Assembly (NCBI RefSeq): GCF_031344075.1
Contig: NZ_JAVJAN010000023.1
Coordinates: forward strand, 3,138 to 67,137
Length of the DNA stretch: 64,000 bases
Direction of reading: 5' to 3'
DNA from: Clostridium aquiflavi
GTDB taxonomy: Bacteria > Bacillota > Clostridia > Clostridiales > Clostridiaceae
The notes beneath the pieces were generated by a model. That model made no database searches, had not been told where the DNA came from, and saw only the letters and a list, made by a program, of their open reading frames with translations. Position 1 is the first letter of the stretch; each line of letters begins with the position of its first letter. Below are positions 17,595 to 26,723 of this stretch, piece by piece. Position numbers and translations under genes: made by a program.

Positions 17595-18677
17595 TTACAT
17601 TTCACTATTTCCCATTTTTTGCATTTTTTCTGCTTGATCTGCAGTTATTAATGCATTTATCATTTCTTGAACATCCCCATCTAAGAATGAATCTAATTTA
17701 TATAATGTTAATCCTATTCTATGGTCAGTAATTCTTCCTTGTGGATAGTTATATGTTCTTATTCTTTCACTTCTATCACCAGTTCCTACTTGGCTCTTTC
17801 TATCTGCAGCTATTCCATCTGCTCTTTCTTGTTCTGCTTTTTCAAATAATCTTGATCTAAGAACTTTCATAGCTTTTTCTTTGTTTTTTAATTGAGATTT
17901 TTCATCTTGACATGATACAACAAGACCACTAGGTAAATGTGTTATTCTTACAGCTGAGTCTGTAGTATTAACGCATTGTCCACCATGACCAGAAGCTCTA
18001 AATACATCTATTCTAACATCTTTGTCTGCTATTTCTATTTCAACATCATCAACTTCTGGTAATACTGCTACTGTTACAGTTGAAGTATGTATTCTTCCAC
18101 TAGATTCTGTATCTGGAACTCTTTGAACTCTATGTACTCCACTTTCATACTTTAATTTTGAGTATGCTCCATTTCCTTTAATCATAAAGACAACTTCTTT
18201 AAAACCACCAATATCAGTTTCATTTAAACTCATTATTTCTGTAGACCATCTTTGTCTTTCAGCGTATCTTGTATACATTCTAAATAAATTGTATGCAAAT
18301 AAAGCAGCTTCTTCTCCACCTGCTCCACCTCTTATTTCAACAAAAACGTTCTTATCGTCATTTGGATCTTTAGGAAGTAATAATATTTGAATTTCTTTTT
18401 CTAATTCTACTTCTCTTTGAGATAAAGATGATATTTCTTCATTAAGCATTTCTTTCATTTCTTTATCGCTTTCTTCGTTTAGCATATCTTTATTAACTTC
18501 TAAATCTTCAATTACTTGTTTGTATTCTTTATATGCATTAACAATGATTTCTAGGTCAGATTGTTCTTTGCATAATTTTCTCCATTCATTTTGATTTTGC
18601 ATAATTGATGGATCACTAATTTTAACTGATAGTTCATCATACTTATTTTCTATAAAGGCTAATTTATCTAATAACAT
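17595..18677 (-). CDS. prfA: Peptide chain release factor 1
   Basis: RF1 reads UAA and UAG and triggers peptide release. The 360-residue protein has the catalytic GGQ in RASGHGGQCVNTTDSAVR and the codon-recognition tripeptide region RVPDTESSGRIHTS (P-x-T type, RF1 not RF2). An N-terminal coiled-coil domain is present. The upstream neighbour on the same strand is prmC, whose product methylates the GGQ glutamine. The start has a CGGAGTGA site. Confidence 0.97.
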   Translation of the reverse strand: MLLDKLAFIENKYDELSVKISDPSIMQNQNEWRKLCKEQSDLEIIVNAYKEYKQVIEDLEVNKDMLNEESDKEMKEMLNEEISSLSQREVELEKEIQILLLPKDPNDDKNVFVEIRGGAGGEEAALFAYNLFRMYTRYAERQRWSTEIMSLNETDIGGFKEVVFMIKGNGAYSKLKYESGVHRVQRVPDTESSGRIHTSTVTVAVLPEVDDVEIEIADKDVRIDVFRASGHGGQCVNTTDSAVRITHLPSGLVVSCQDEKSQLKNKEKAMKVLRSRLFEKAEQERADGIAADRKSQVGTGDRSERIRTYNYPQGRITDHRIGLTLYKLDSFLDGDVQEMINALITADQAEKMQKMGNSEM

Positions 18678-18769
18678 TTAATCACTCCGTAATTCATTTT
18701 TACACATATCATATATAAAATATTTTTAATAATATATTTTAATTTCACTTCAAAAATTTCGTTAAATAT

Positions 18770-18810
18770 GGTCTTATTAAATGAAATATTATTTCCTTAA
18801 ATTCAAGACC
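18770..18810 (-). other. Imperfect hairpin between prmC and prfA
   Basis: GGTCTT (18770-18775) and AAGACC (18805-18810) close a 41-base imperfect stem in the 265-base gap. There is no convincing T run, so it may be a weak terminator, a processing site or part of the prfA leader. Confidence 0.3.
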
Positions 18811-18942
18811 ACTTAGTATTATAGCATATTTTTAAACTCTTAATCAATAATCAGGTATATATAGAATGTATTCTTTAGTTAATTAAATTTATTATACCCT
18901 CTTATATAAAAATAAATTTATAATAATTTTACATTTAAGTTC

Positions 18943-19809
18943 TTATTTATAATATTTTCCTAGTACTACTCTATCTAATCCTGCTAAATCTTTTATTATT
19001 TTTACTTCAATAAAATTCTTTTCTTCCATTAATCCTTTTACATCAGTACCTTGATTATAACCTATTTCAAATGCTAATATTCCGCTTTTATTTAAAACAC
19101 TTATACTTTCATTTATTATTCTTTTATAAAAATCTAATCCATCTTTTCCACCACTCAAAGCTGTGTGTGGTTCATAATTTTTAACATCTTCCATTAAATC
19201 ATTTATTTCGCATTCTTCTATATATGGGGGATTACAAACTATAATATCATATATCTTTGCTTCATTTATGCTTTTATTCAGTAGGTCACTCTTTATAAAA
19301 CTTGCTCTATCTGAAACATTAAATTTTTCTATATTAATTAATGTAACTTTTTCTGGACTTTCATAATAATCAATTAAATCTACATTAATATCTTTTCTTA
19401 AATTAGCTAAAGCTACTCCTATCGCACCTGAACCACAGCATAAATCACATATATTTTTGCTATTATTTTCATCTATATATTTTAAAACTTCCTCAACCAA
19501 TATTTCTGTATCTGCTCTTGGAATAAGTACTCCTGGTTCTACATAAAAATTCATATTCATAAATTCACATTCATTTAATATATATTTAACTGGCATTTTT
19601 TCTTTTCTCTTATTAACAAGTTCCATATATATTTTTTCATTTGTTTCATCTATTTTTTCTTCTCTATGCGTTATTAAATATATCTTTTCTTTATTTAATA
19701 CTTTACCTAATAATAATTCTGCATCTAATCTTGAAGTACTAATTCCACATTCCTTCAAAATAGCAGTTCCTACATTTAATAACTCACCTATATTTTTATT
19801 ATTCATCAT
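18943..19809 (-). CDS. prmC: Release factor glutamine methyltransferase
   Basis: PrmC N5-methylates the Gln of the GGQ motif in RF1 and RF2 using SAM. The protein has the SAM-binding glycine-rich loop ICDLCCGSGAIGVALA and the catalytic IIVCNPPYIEE, plus an N-terminal helical RF-binding domain. The longest frame starts at 19848. The ribosome site GGAAGG is followed eight bases later by ATG 19809 (288 residues), which overlaps the end of the DUF1385 gene by 11 bases and suggests coupling. Confidence 0.94.
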   Translation of the reverse strand: MMNNKNIGELLNVGTAILKECGISTSRLDAELLLGKVLNKEKIYLITHREEKIDETNEKIYMELVNKRKEKMPVKYILNECEFMNMNFYVEPGVLIPRADTEILVEEVLKYIDENNSKNICDLCCGSGAIGVALANLRKDINVDLIDYYESPEKVTLINIEKFNVSDRASFIKSDLLNKSINEAKIYDIIVCNPPYIEECEINDLMEDVKNYEPHTALSGGKDGLDFYKRIINESISVLNKSGILAFEIGYNQGTDVKGLMEEKNFIEVKIIKDLAGLDRVVLGKYYK

Positions 19810-20707
19810 CTTCAATACCTTCCGCTGCTTTAAGTGATGCAATTGCAACTTCTATCTGAGAATCATCTGGCTCCTTTGTAGTTAAGTATTGTAATTTTAA
19901 TCCTGGCCATGCAATTGCTTTTGCCAAAGAATTGTTATTCTTTCCTAACCATTTTATCAATTCATAAGTAATACCTGTAATTACAGGTATTAATACAATT
20001 CTTAATATCAATCTTTCGGTGATACTTCCCCATCCTGTAAAAGAAAATACAATTATACTAACAAACATTATTAAAAATAAAAAATTTGTTCCACATCTAG
20101 GATGAAATCTACTACACTTTTTAACATTTTCCACAGTTAACTTATCCTCATGTTCATAACAAAATATAGTTTTATGCTCTGCTCCATGATATTCTAGAAC
20201 TCTATATATATCGTCTAATTTACTTATAATAAACATATAGCCTATAAGTATAATTATTCTAATAATAGCTTCTATAAAATTTAACAAAACATGAGATATA
20301 GTAAAATTTTTAAACAAAGCTGCTATACTAGTTGGCAATAATACAAAAAGAGCTATAGATATCATAAATGAAAATATTAAAGTCATAGCCATGATTAAAT
20401 CATTTGATTTATCTCCTAATTTTTTATTAATCCATTTTTCAAATTTTGAAGGTTCCTCATCTTCATCAAAAAACGATGCAGAGTAATTTAATGAATTCAT
20501 TCCAACTTTTAATGAATCAATTAATACAAAAAAACCTCTTAAAAAAGGAATATTTAAAAATTTATATTTTTTAGTTATTGATTCTGTTTTATCCATCTTT
20601 ATTTCTATATTTCCTCTTGAAGTTCTAACAGCTGTAGCTAAACCTCTGGTACCTCTCATCATGACACCTTCAATAACTGCTTGACCTCCGACATCGCATC
20701 TTTTCAT
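19799..20707 (-). CDS. DUF1385 family membrane protein (YqhQ-like)
   Basis: The N-terminus CDVGGQAVIEGVMMRG is the hallmark of DUF1385. It is followed by a soluble part, two or three membrane segments (about 95-165), a conserved segment with EYHGAEHKTIFCYE (His/Glu/Cys) and RFHPRCGTNFLF, and two more membrane helices. The function is unknown; it is described as metal-dependent-enzyme-like because of the His/Cys motifs. The frame could begin with TTG at 20722, but that is inside the GGGGAG ribosome site; ATG 20707 is used (302 residues). It forms a tdk-DUF1385-prmC-prfA run, common in clostridia. Confidence 0.88.
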   Translation of the reverse strand: MKRCDVGGQAVIEGVMMRGTRGLATAVRTSRGNIEIKMDKTESITKKYKFLNIPFLRGFFVLIDSLKVGMNSLNYSASFFDEDEEPSKFEKWINKKLGDKSNDLIMAMTLIFSFMISIALFVLLPTSIAALFKNFTISHVLLNFIEAIIRIIILIGYMFIISKLDDIYRVLEYHGAEHKTIFCYEHEDKLTVENVKKCSRFHPRCGTNFLFLIMFVSIIVFSFTGWGSITERLILRIVLIPVITGITYELIKWLGKNNNSLAKAIAWPGLKLQYLTTKEPDDSQIEVAIASLKAAEGIEDDE

Positions 20708-20736
20708 ATCTCTTCTCCCCAATTATCATTTATTTT

Positions 20737-21324
20737 TCAATTAATCTTTTTATATTTGTAATAACATTCACCACATAAAGATTCATAATGAACATCATTT
20801 TCTTCATCTATTGCCACTTGTTGTCCTTGAAATACAAATTTATCATTAATTTTTCTACCATTTAATATAGCTTTTTTTCCACACGCACATATTGTCTTCA
20901 TTTCTTCAATGCTATGTGCTAATAATAATAATCTTGTACTACCTTCAAATCCATTCATTTTAAAATCCGTTCTTAATCCATAACATATAATAGGAATATC
21001 TAATGTAACAGCAATCTTAAATAACTGATCTATTTGATTTGATTTCATAAATTGTACTTCGTCAACTAATAGACAATCAATTTTTGATTTTTGATTTATA
21101 TATTCTGATACTAAATCAAAAATATTATCTTTTTCTGAAATCATAATATCTACTTTTTTTTCCACACCAAGTCTAGATACTATTTTATCTCCACCTTTAT
21201 TATCAACAGATGGCTTTATAATAACTACATTCATTCCCCGTTCTTCATAATTATACGCCACTTGCATTAAATGAGTAGATTTTCCAGAATTCATTGCTCC
21301 ATACCTAAAATATAATTTGCTCAT
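20737..21324 (-). CDS. tdk: Thymidine kinase
   Basis: Tdk phosphorylates thymidine for dTTP salvage. The 195-residue type II enzyme has the P-loop GAMNSGKSTHL, the Walker B region LLVDEVQFM, and a C-terminal zinc lasso (CACGKKA and CGECYYKYK). The start follows GAGGAG. It is divergent from rpmE. Confidence 0.95.
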   Translation of the reverse strand: MSKLYFRYGAMNSGKSTHLMQVAYNYEERGMNVVIIKPSVDNKGGDKIVSRLGVEKKVDIMISEKDNIFDLVSEYINQKSKIDCLLVDEVQFMKSNQIDQLFKIAVTLDIPIICYGLRTDFKMNGFEGSTRLLLLAHSIEEMKTICACGKKAILNGRKINDKFVFQGQQVAIDEENDVHYESLCGECYYKYKKIN

Positions 21325-21415
21325 GCTTAAATACTCCTCTTCTTTTAATTATCTTAATCGATTATAACATTTAATACATATGTAAAAAAGAGCTTTTTAC
21401 TACCATAAATTTGTA

Positions 21416-21444
21416 TTGACCGTCATATTACGCTATGATATAAT
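21416..21444 (+). promoter_or_regulatory. Sigma-A promoter of rpmE
   Basis: TTGACC (21416-21421), a 17-base spacer and TATAAT (21439-21444), 58 bases before the rpmE ATG. Confidence 0.8.
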
Positions 21445-21501
21445 TTAATAGCTATTTAATAATAGTAATAATAAGTTAACTTATTGGAAGAGGTGAAAAA
21501 T

Positions 21502-21711
21502 ATGAAACAAGGCATACATCCAGAATACCACACAGACGCAGTGGTTAAGTGTGCATGTGGAAACACTTTTACAACTGGTTCTGTTAAAGAAGAACTTAAA
21601 GTTGAAATATGCTCTAAATGCCACCCATTCTTCACTGGTAAGCAAAAGATCGTTGACGTTGGCGGTAGAGTTGAAAAATTCAACAAAAGATTCAATCTTG
21701 ATACTAAATAG
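21502..21711 (+). CDS. rpmE: 50S ribosomal protein L31 (zinc-binding type)
   Basis: L31 is a small protein of the large subunit that bridges to the 30S head. The protein starts MKQGIHPEYH and has the zinc cysteines in KCACGN and CSKCHPFFTG, then QKIVDVGGRVEKFNKRF. It is therefore the C+ (zinc) form. The longest frame begins at 21484, but GGAAGAGGTG is the ribosome site and ATG 21502 is the start (69 residues). It has its own promoter and terminator. Clostridia usually place it upstream of the tdk-prfA block, as here. Confidence 0.95.
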   Translation: MKQGIHPEYHTDAVVKCACGNTFTTGSVKEELKVEICSKCHPFFTGKQKIVDVGGRVEKFNKRFNLDTK

Positions 21712-21719
21712 AACGTTGA

Positions 21720-21750
21720 GGGAAAGACTTAGTCTTTCCCATTTTCTTTT
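21720..21750 (+). terminator. Terminator after rpmE
   Basis: GGGAAAGAC (21720-21728), a three-base loop, GTCTTTCCC (21732-21740), then a T-rich tail. Confidence 0.88.
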
Positions 21751-21850
21751 TATGCATATATAATTAAAAGCTCTATAAAATAATATTTAAAAATTATGTT
21801 AAACATGATAAACTACTTGTATGTAATTTAGTAGAAATGAGTGGAATTTA

Positions 21851-22954
21851 ATGAAAAAAGTTTTAATTTTAACAACTTCTACGGGGCAAGGTCATAATCA
21901 AGCTGCTGATTCTATATCAGCAACATTTAAAAGCTCTGGATATGAAACTGTTAAATATGATTTCTTATATAAAGGTAGTAAATTTTTAAGTGATTTAATT
22001 GTAAAAGGATATGAAATTCTAGCTTGTAAGCTTCCATATTTTTATGGATTATTTTATAAGTTAACAGACACCAAATTTACTAATAAATTATTAAAAATAG
22101 TTTTTTTCTTTACTAAAAAGAAGTTATTTAAATTAATAAATGATACTAAACCAGACATAATAGTGGCTACTCATGCATTATCTATAAATATAGTAACAGC
22201 ATTTAAAAAACAAGGATTGAATATTCCTTATATATTAATAGTTACAGATTTTAAGGCACACTATACTTATATAAGTGATTCTGTAGATGCTTATATTACT
22301 GGAAGCAACTACACAAAACACTCTTTAATAAATAAAGGAATAAATCCAGATATAATATATCCTATTGGTATTCCTATTAAGAAGATTTTTTATAATAAAA
22401 ATAATTCTCTTAAAAATTTAAATGATGAATATTTTAATTTATTATTAATGAGCGGAAGTCTTGGATTAAATACAATTTCATTAGTTTTAAAAGAATTATT
22501 AAAAAATCCTCATAAATTAAGAATAACAGTAGTTTGTGGAAAAAATAAAAAATTAGAAAAATCATTATATGATTATTGTTCTAATAATTCTTATAACAAT
22601 AAAAAACTACATATTTTAGGATTTACAAAAGATATTCCTACATTAATGGATTATTGCGATATAATAATTTCAAAACCTGGCGGATTAACCGTAACTGAAT
22701 CTATTGTGAAAAATATTCCTTTAATAATTCCTTTTGCAATTCCTGGTCAAGAGATGGAAAATACAGATTTTTTAGTTAAATCCGGTTACTCTCTTTACGT
22801 AAAAGATTTAACTCAATTAAATAATACTGTAAATCATTTAATTGATAATCCTATAGAATTGCAAAATTTAAAAAATAAATTAATGCTACAGTCATCTAAC
22901 TATAGTGTAGATGAAATTGTAAATATAGCTGAAAATTTAACAAATAAAAAATAA
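21851..22954 (+). CDS. MGDG synthase/UgtP-family lipid glycosyltransferase
   Basis: This 367-residue GT28-type (GT-B fold) glycosyltransferase matches processive diacylglycerol glucosyltransferases and MurG relatives. The N-terminal acceptor domain begins KVLILTTSTGQGHNQAADSI, the MGDG-synthase signature with GxGH. The C-terminal nucleotide-sugar domain has LLLMSGSLGLN and the GxxxPG-type segment IISKPGGLTVTES. The likely role is membrane glycolipid synthesis (anchor for lipoteichoic acid), which would fit the LtaS-family gene at 53.9 kb. Substrate is inferred from the family. It is monocistronic, with a GTGG-type weak ribosome site. Confidence 0.85.
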   Translation: MKKVLILTTSTGQGHNQAADSISATFKSSGYETVKYDFLYKGSKFLSDLIVKGYEILACKLPYFYGLFYKLTDTKFTNKLLKIVFFFTKKKLFKLINDTKPDIIVATHALSINIVTAFKKQGLNIPYILIVTDFKAHYTYISDSVDAYITGSNYTKHSLINKGINPDIIYPIGIPIKKIFYNKNNSLKNLNDEYFNLLLMSGSLGLNTISLVLKELLKNPHKLRITVVCGKNKKLEKSLYDYCSNNSYNNKKLHILGFTKDIPTLMDYCDIIISKPGGLTVTESIVKNIPLIIPFAIPGQEMENTDFLVKSGYSLYVKDLTQLNNTVNHLIDNPIELQNLKNKLMLQSSNYSVDEIVNIAENLTNKK

Positions 22955-22979
22955 GTAGAATTTTAAAACTTCTACTTAT
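22951..22979. terminator. Bidirectional terminator between convergent genes
   Basis: ATAAGTAGAA pairs with TTCTACTTAT, followed by seven T residues on the plus strand. It lies between the glycosyltransferase gene (plus) and rho (minus). Confidence 0.75.
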
Positions 22980-23002
22980 TTTTTTACTTAATACATTATT
23001 TT

Positions 23003-24556
23003 TTATCTGTTATTCTGCTTTCTTTTTTCAAACTCTACTTTCTTAAATACATTTATAAACTCTTTATTATCTGCAGTTTTAGATAACATACCTATAAGAT
23101 TTTCTGTTACATCTTCTATGTTTCCATCTCTATACATAACTTTTCTTATTGTATATGCTACTTCTTGTTCTTCTTTAGAGAATATTAGATCTTCTTTTCT
23201 AGTTCCTGATTTATAAATATCAATTGCAGGGAATATTCTTCTCTCTTGTAATTTTCTATCAAGATGAACTTCCATATTTCCTGTTCCCTTGAATTCTTCA
23301 AATATCATATCATCCATTCTAGATCCTGTATCTACAAGAGCTGTTGCTAAAATGGTTAAACTTCCACCCTCTTCAATATTTCTTGCAGCTCCAAAGAACT
23401 TTTTAGGCATTATTAATGCTCCTGGATCTAATCCACCTGATAAAGTTCTGCCTGTTGGTGTTATAGTTAGGTTGTACGCTCTTGATAATCTAGTTATACT
23501 ATCCATAAGTATCACAACATCTTTACCTTGTTCAACCATTCTTTTAGCTCTTTCTAATACTATTCTTGACACTTTAGCATGATTTTGAGGCTCTTCATCA
23601 AATGTTGAATATATTACTTCTCCATTTATAGATCTCTTCATATCTGTAACTTCTTCCGGTCTTTCATCGATAAGAAGAACTATTAGCTTTATATCAGGAT
23701 AATTTGTAGATATATTTTGTGCTACTTTTTTTAATAAAGTTGTTTTTCCCGCTTTAGGTGGGGCCACTATAATTCCTCTTTGCCCTTTACCTATAGGGCA
23801 GATTATATCCATAAGCCTTGATGATAAATCCTTTTCATCAGAAGTCTCAAGTCTTAATCTTTCTTTAGGGTAAATTGGTGTTAATGTTTCAAAATATTTT
23901 CTTCCTATTGCCTTTTCAGGATGTTCACCATTTACCTTTTCAACAAATAAAAGAGCTTTAAATTTTTCTCCTTCTTTTGCTTCTCTTACTTTACCTTGTA
24001 CTTCATCACCTGTTCTTAAATTAAATCTTCTAATTTGAGAAGGTGAAACATAAATATCTTCACTACTAGTTAAATAATTTTTACATCTTAAAAAACCAAA
24101 ATTATTATTTTCTAGTATCTCTAAAATCCCCTTAGCACTGTTAGATTCGCTTATCATGTTATTTAATTTTTCTTGTTTTAATGCTGGATTTTCCTCATTA
24201 CTTTTGATACCAGTCTTATTATCTGTATTATTATTAAAACTATTACTATTATTATTAAAATTACTATTATTACTACTATTATTTGAAGCATTATTAGTAA
24301 AAGTAGTGTTATTATTAGTAAAAGTAGTGTTATTATTAGTAACATTATTACTAATAAACTTATTATCATTTCTTACTTTTGAAGATATTTTTTCTCTTAA
24401 AATAACACCTTCTTTTTCTACTGTATTAGGTGATTTTTTTAATATTTCATCTATCAGTTCATTCTTTTTATATTTTGATATATTCTTTATTTCTAATTTT
24501 TTTGCAACATCCTTTAATTCAACTAAAGTCATGCTTTCATATACTTGCTTTGTCAA
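23003..24556 (-). CDS. rho: Transcription termination factor Rho with Asn-rich insert
   Basis: Rho is the hexameric RNA helicase for factor-dependent termination. The 517-residue protein has an N-terminal SAP-like helical region (1-45) and an RNA-binding cold-shock-like domain (about 143-212). The ATPase domain has Walker A APPKAGKTTLLKK (265-277), Walker B VVILMDSITRLSRAY and R-loop residues around TGTGNMEVHLDRKL-type sequence. Between the first two domains lies an insert, about residues 70-113, in which 23 of 44 residues are Asn, with Thr, Ser and Phe but almost no charge. The start is TTG at 24556, seven bases after GGAGG. The DNA encoding the insert contains a 21-bp tandem duplication. 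Confidence 0.97.
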   Translation of the reverse strand: MTKQVYESMTLVELKDVAKKLEIKNISKYKKNELIDEILKKSPNTVEKEGVILREKISSKVRNDNKFISNNVTNNNTTFTNNNTTFTNNASNNSSNNSNFNNNSNSFNNNTDNKTGIKSNEENPALKQEKLNNMISESNSAKGILEILENNNFGFLRCKNYLTSSEDIYVSPSQIRRFNLRTGDEVQGKVREAKEGEKFKALLFVEKVNGEHPEKAIGRKYFETLTPIYPKERLRLETSDEKDLSSRLMDIICPIGKGQRGIIVAPPKAGKTTLLKKVAQNISTNYPDIKLIVLLIDERPEEVTDMKRSINGEVIYSTFDEEPQNHAKVSRIVLERAKRMVEQGKDVVILMDSITRLSRAYNLTITPTGRTLSGGLDPGALIMPKKFFGAARNIEEGGSLTILATALVDTGSRMDDMIFEEFKGTGNMEVHLDRKLQERRIFPAIDIYKSGTRKEDLIFSKEEQEVAYTIRKVMYRDGNIEDVTENLIGMLSKTADNKEFINVFKKVEFEKRKQNNR

Positions 24557-24894
24557 GCCAGCACCTCCAATTTTAAATTAACAAATAAATTATTGCGATA
24601 AAAATCATAATAATTTTATTCATTAGCTTCTTATAAACTAATTTAAATTTCTCATTAATAAAAATGCATACTTAAAATTTTATTATTTATATTTCAATTA
24701 ACATCAGCTTAGGGAATTCTTTTAAGATTCTAAATCAAGATATGTATAAAATAACACTTTTAAATTCTCTTATAACTTATTATATCCAAATAAATATTGC
24801 ATTAAACATATTTATATCGCATTTATATATTTAAAGTATTACTAATATTATAATTACTTTTAAGATATTAGTAAATATATAATTATTTTAACAT
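24557..24894 (-). other. Gene-free region upstream of rho
   Basis: About 340 AT-rich bases hold no supported reading frame. A TATAAT on the minus strand near 24780 could be the rho -10, which would leave a leader of over 200 bases; no good -35 accompanies it. A long leader would fit autoregulation of rho by Rho, known in other bacteria, but nothing here proves it. Confidence 0.3.
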
Positions 24895-24934
24895 AAAAAA
24901 GAGTTTTCTTTTTCAAAAAAGAAAACTCTTTTTT
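24895..24934 (-). terminator. Terminator after pyrG
   Basis: AAAAAAGAGTTTTC (24895-24908) pairs perfectly with GAAAACTCTTTTTT (24921-24934) right after the pyrG stop, with T residues on the minus strand. Confidence 0.88.
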
Positions 24935-24937
24935 ATC

Positions 24938-26539
24938 TTATCTTTGCTTTATAGCTGCTTCAATAAATCCTGTAAATAAAGGATGTGGTTTATTAGGTCT
25001 AGATTTTAATTCCGGATGAAATTGTACAGCTACATACCATGGGTGATTTGTAACTTCAACAATTTCAACTAATCTTCCATCAGGACTAGTTCCAGCTATT
25101 TTCATTCCTGATTCAGATATTTGTTGTCTAAATTTATTATTAAATTCATATCTATGTCTATGTCTTTCACTTATAAGTTCAGAATTATAAACTTTATATG
25201 AATTACTTTCTATATCTAATTTACAAGGATATTGACCTAATCTCATAGTTCCACCAAGATTTTCAATATCTTTTTGATCATTCATAAGATCTATTACTGG
25301 ATATTTAGTACATGGATTTATTTCTGAACTATTTGCTCCATCATATCCTAACACATTTCTAGCGTATTCTATAACAGCACATTGCATTCCTAAACAGATT
25401 CCAAGAAAAGGTATATTATTTTCTCTAGCATATTTTATAGCTGATATTTTACCTTCTATTCCTCTATCACCAAATCCACCTGGAACTAATATTCCGTCAA
25501 CACCGCCTAAAACTGCACTTACATCTCCTTGTTCTAGTTCTTCTGCATTAACCCATCTAATTTCTACTTTTGTATTATTCGCATATCCACCATGATTTAA
25601 TGATTCAACTACTGATATGTATGCATCATGTAATTCTACATATTTACCAACTAATGCAATTTCTATTTTTTCTTTAAGACCTTTAATCTTTTCAACCATT
25701 TTAGTCCATTCATAATTGTCTATGTCTCTACATCCTAAATGAAGTTTTTCACAAACTAAATTATCTAATCCTTCTTCATGTAACATTAATGGTACTTCAT
25801 AAAGATTATCCGCATCTAAGTTTTGAATCACTGAATTTCCATCTATATTACAAAATAATCCTATTTTAGCTTTTATATCATCACTAAGTTCTTTTTCTGT
25901 TCTGCAAACTATAATATCAGGTTGTATACCTATAGTTCTCAATTCTTTTACTGAATGTTGAGTAGGTTTTGTTTTTAATTCTCCAGCTTTTCCCAAGTAT
26001 GGTACTAATGTAACATGAATATAACAAACATTTTCGGCTCCTACTTCACTCTTTATTTGTCTAATAGATTCCAAGAATGGTTGGGATTCAATATCTCCAA
26101 CTGTTCCGCCTATTTCTGTAATTACTACATCTATGTTTCTTTCTTTTGCTACTTGATATACTTTATCTTTTATAGCATTTGTTATATGAGGAATAACTTG
26201 AACTGTTCCACCTAAGTATTCTCCTCTTCTTTCTTTTTCTATAACAGAACTATATATCTTACCAGTTGTAACATTTGAATTTTGAGTTAAACTTTCATCA
26301 ACGAATCTTTCATAATGACCTAAATCTAAGTCTGTTTCTGCTCCATCATCTGTTACGAAAACTTCCCCATGTTGGTAAGGACTCATTGTTCCTGGGTCTA
26401 CATTTAAATATGGATCAAATTTTTGAATTGATATATTTAGACCTCTGTTTTTTAATAATCTACCTAATGATGCAGCTGTTATTCCTTTACCTAATGCAGA
26501 TACAACTCCACCTGTAACAAAAACGTATTTAGTGCTCAT
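24938..26539 (-). CDS. pyrG: CTP synthase
   Basis: PyrG aminates UTP to CTP with glutamine and ATP. The 533-residue protein has the N-terminal synthetase domain (KYVFVTGGVVSALGKG, DPYLNVDPGTMSPYQHGEVF) and KTKPTQHSVKELR. The C-terminal class I glutamine amidotransferase has the nucleophile elbow FLGICLGMQ and the catalytic His-Glu in VQFHPELKSRP. The ribosome site is GGGAGG. The leader contains a hairpin. Confidence 0.98.
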   Translation of the reverse strand: MSTKYVFVTGGVVSALGKGITAASLGRLLKNRGLNISIQKFDPYLNVDPGTMSPYQHGEVFVTDDGAETDLDLGHYERFVDESLTQNSNVTTGKIYSSVIEKERRGEYLGGTVQVIPHITNAIKDKVYQVAKERNIDVVITEIGGTVGDIESQPFLESIRQIKSEVGAENVCYIHVTLVPYLGKAGELKTKPTQHSVKELRTIGIQPDIIVCRTEKELSDDIKAKIGLFCNIDGNSVIQNLDADNLYEVPLMLHEEGLDNLVCEKLHLGCRDIDNYEWTKMVEKIKGLKEKIEIALVGKYVELHDAYISVVESLNHGGYANNTKVEIRWVNAEELEQGDVSAVLGGVDGILVPGGFGDRGIEGKISAIKYARENNIPFLGICLGMQCAVIEYARNVLGYDGANSSEINPCTKYPVIDLMNDQKDIENLGGTMRLGQYPCKLDIESNSYKVYNSELISERHRHRYEFNNKFRQQISESGMKIAGTSPDGRLVEIVEVTNHPWYVAVQFHPELKSRPNKPHPLFTGFIEAAIKQR

Positions 26540-26620
26540 ATTTATCCTCCCTATGAGAAATTTATTATTTTTTCATTTTTCCTATTGATTATATAATTAA
26601 TTAGTGATATAATTGAAATT

Positions 26621-26644
26621 ACCCCACTAATTACATAATGGGGT
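26621..26644 (-). other. Hairpin in the pyrG leader
   Basis: ACCCCA (26621-26626) and TGGGGT (26639-26644) form a six-base GC-rich stem about 80 bases before the pyrG ATG. On the minus strand it is followed only by a mixed A/T tract. It may be an attenuator or the terminator of the upstream small gene. Confidence 0.4.
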
Positions 26645-26723
26645 TATTTGTGCTGTAATAATTGCATTGCAACAACATAGATATTATAATAACACACAAT
26701 TAAATTCATGACTAGACTTTTTT

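Noticed and set aside
24156..24581. Plus-strand reading frame of 141 codons rich in Leu, opposite the start of rho
   Set aside because: It is the antisense of the Asn-rich coding sequence (AAT/AAC codons read backwards as ATT/GTT), has no ribosome site and is a shadow.
26540..26700. CTP-sensing attenuator of pyrG of the Bacillus type
   Set aside because: A GC-rich hairpin exists, but I cannot find the GGGC start of the transcript that the reiterative-initiation mechanism needs, nor a good T run after the hairpin.
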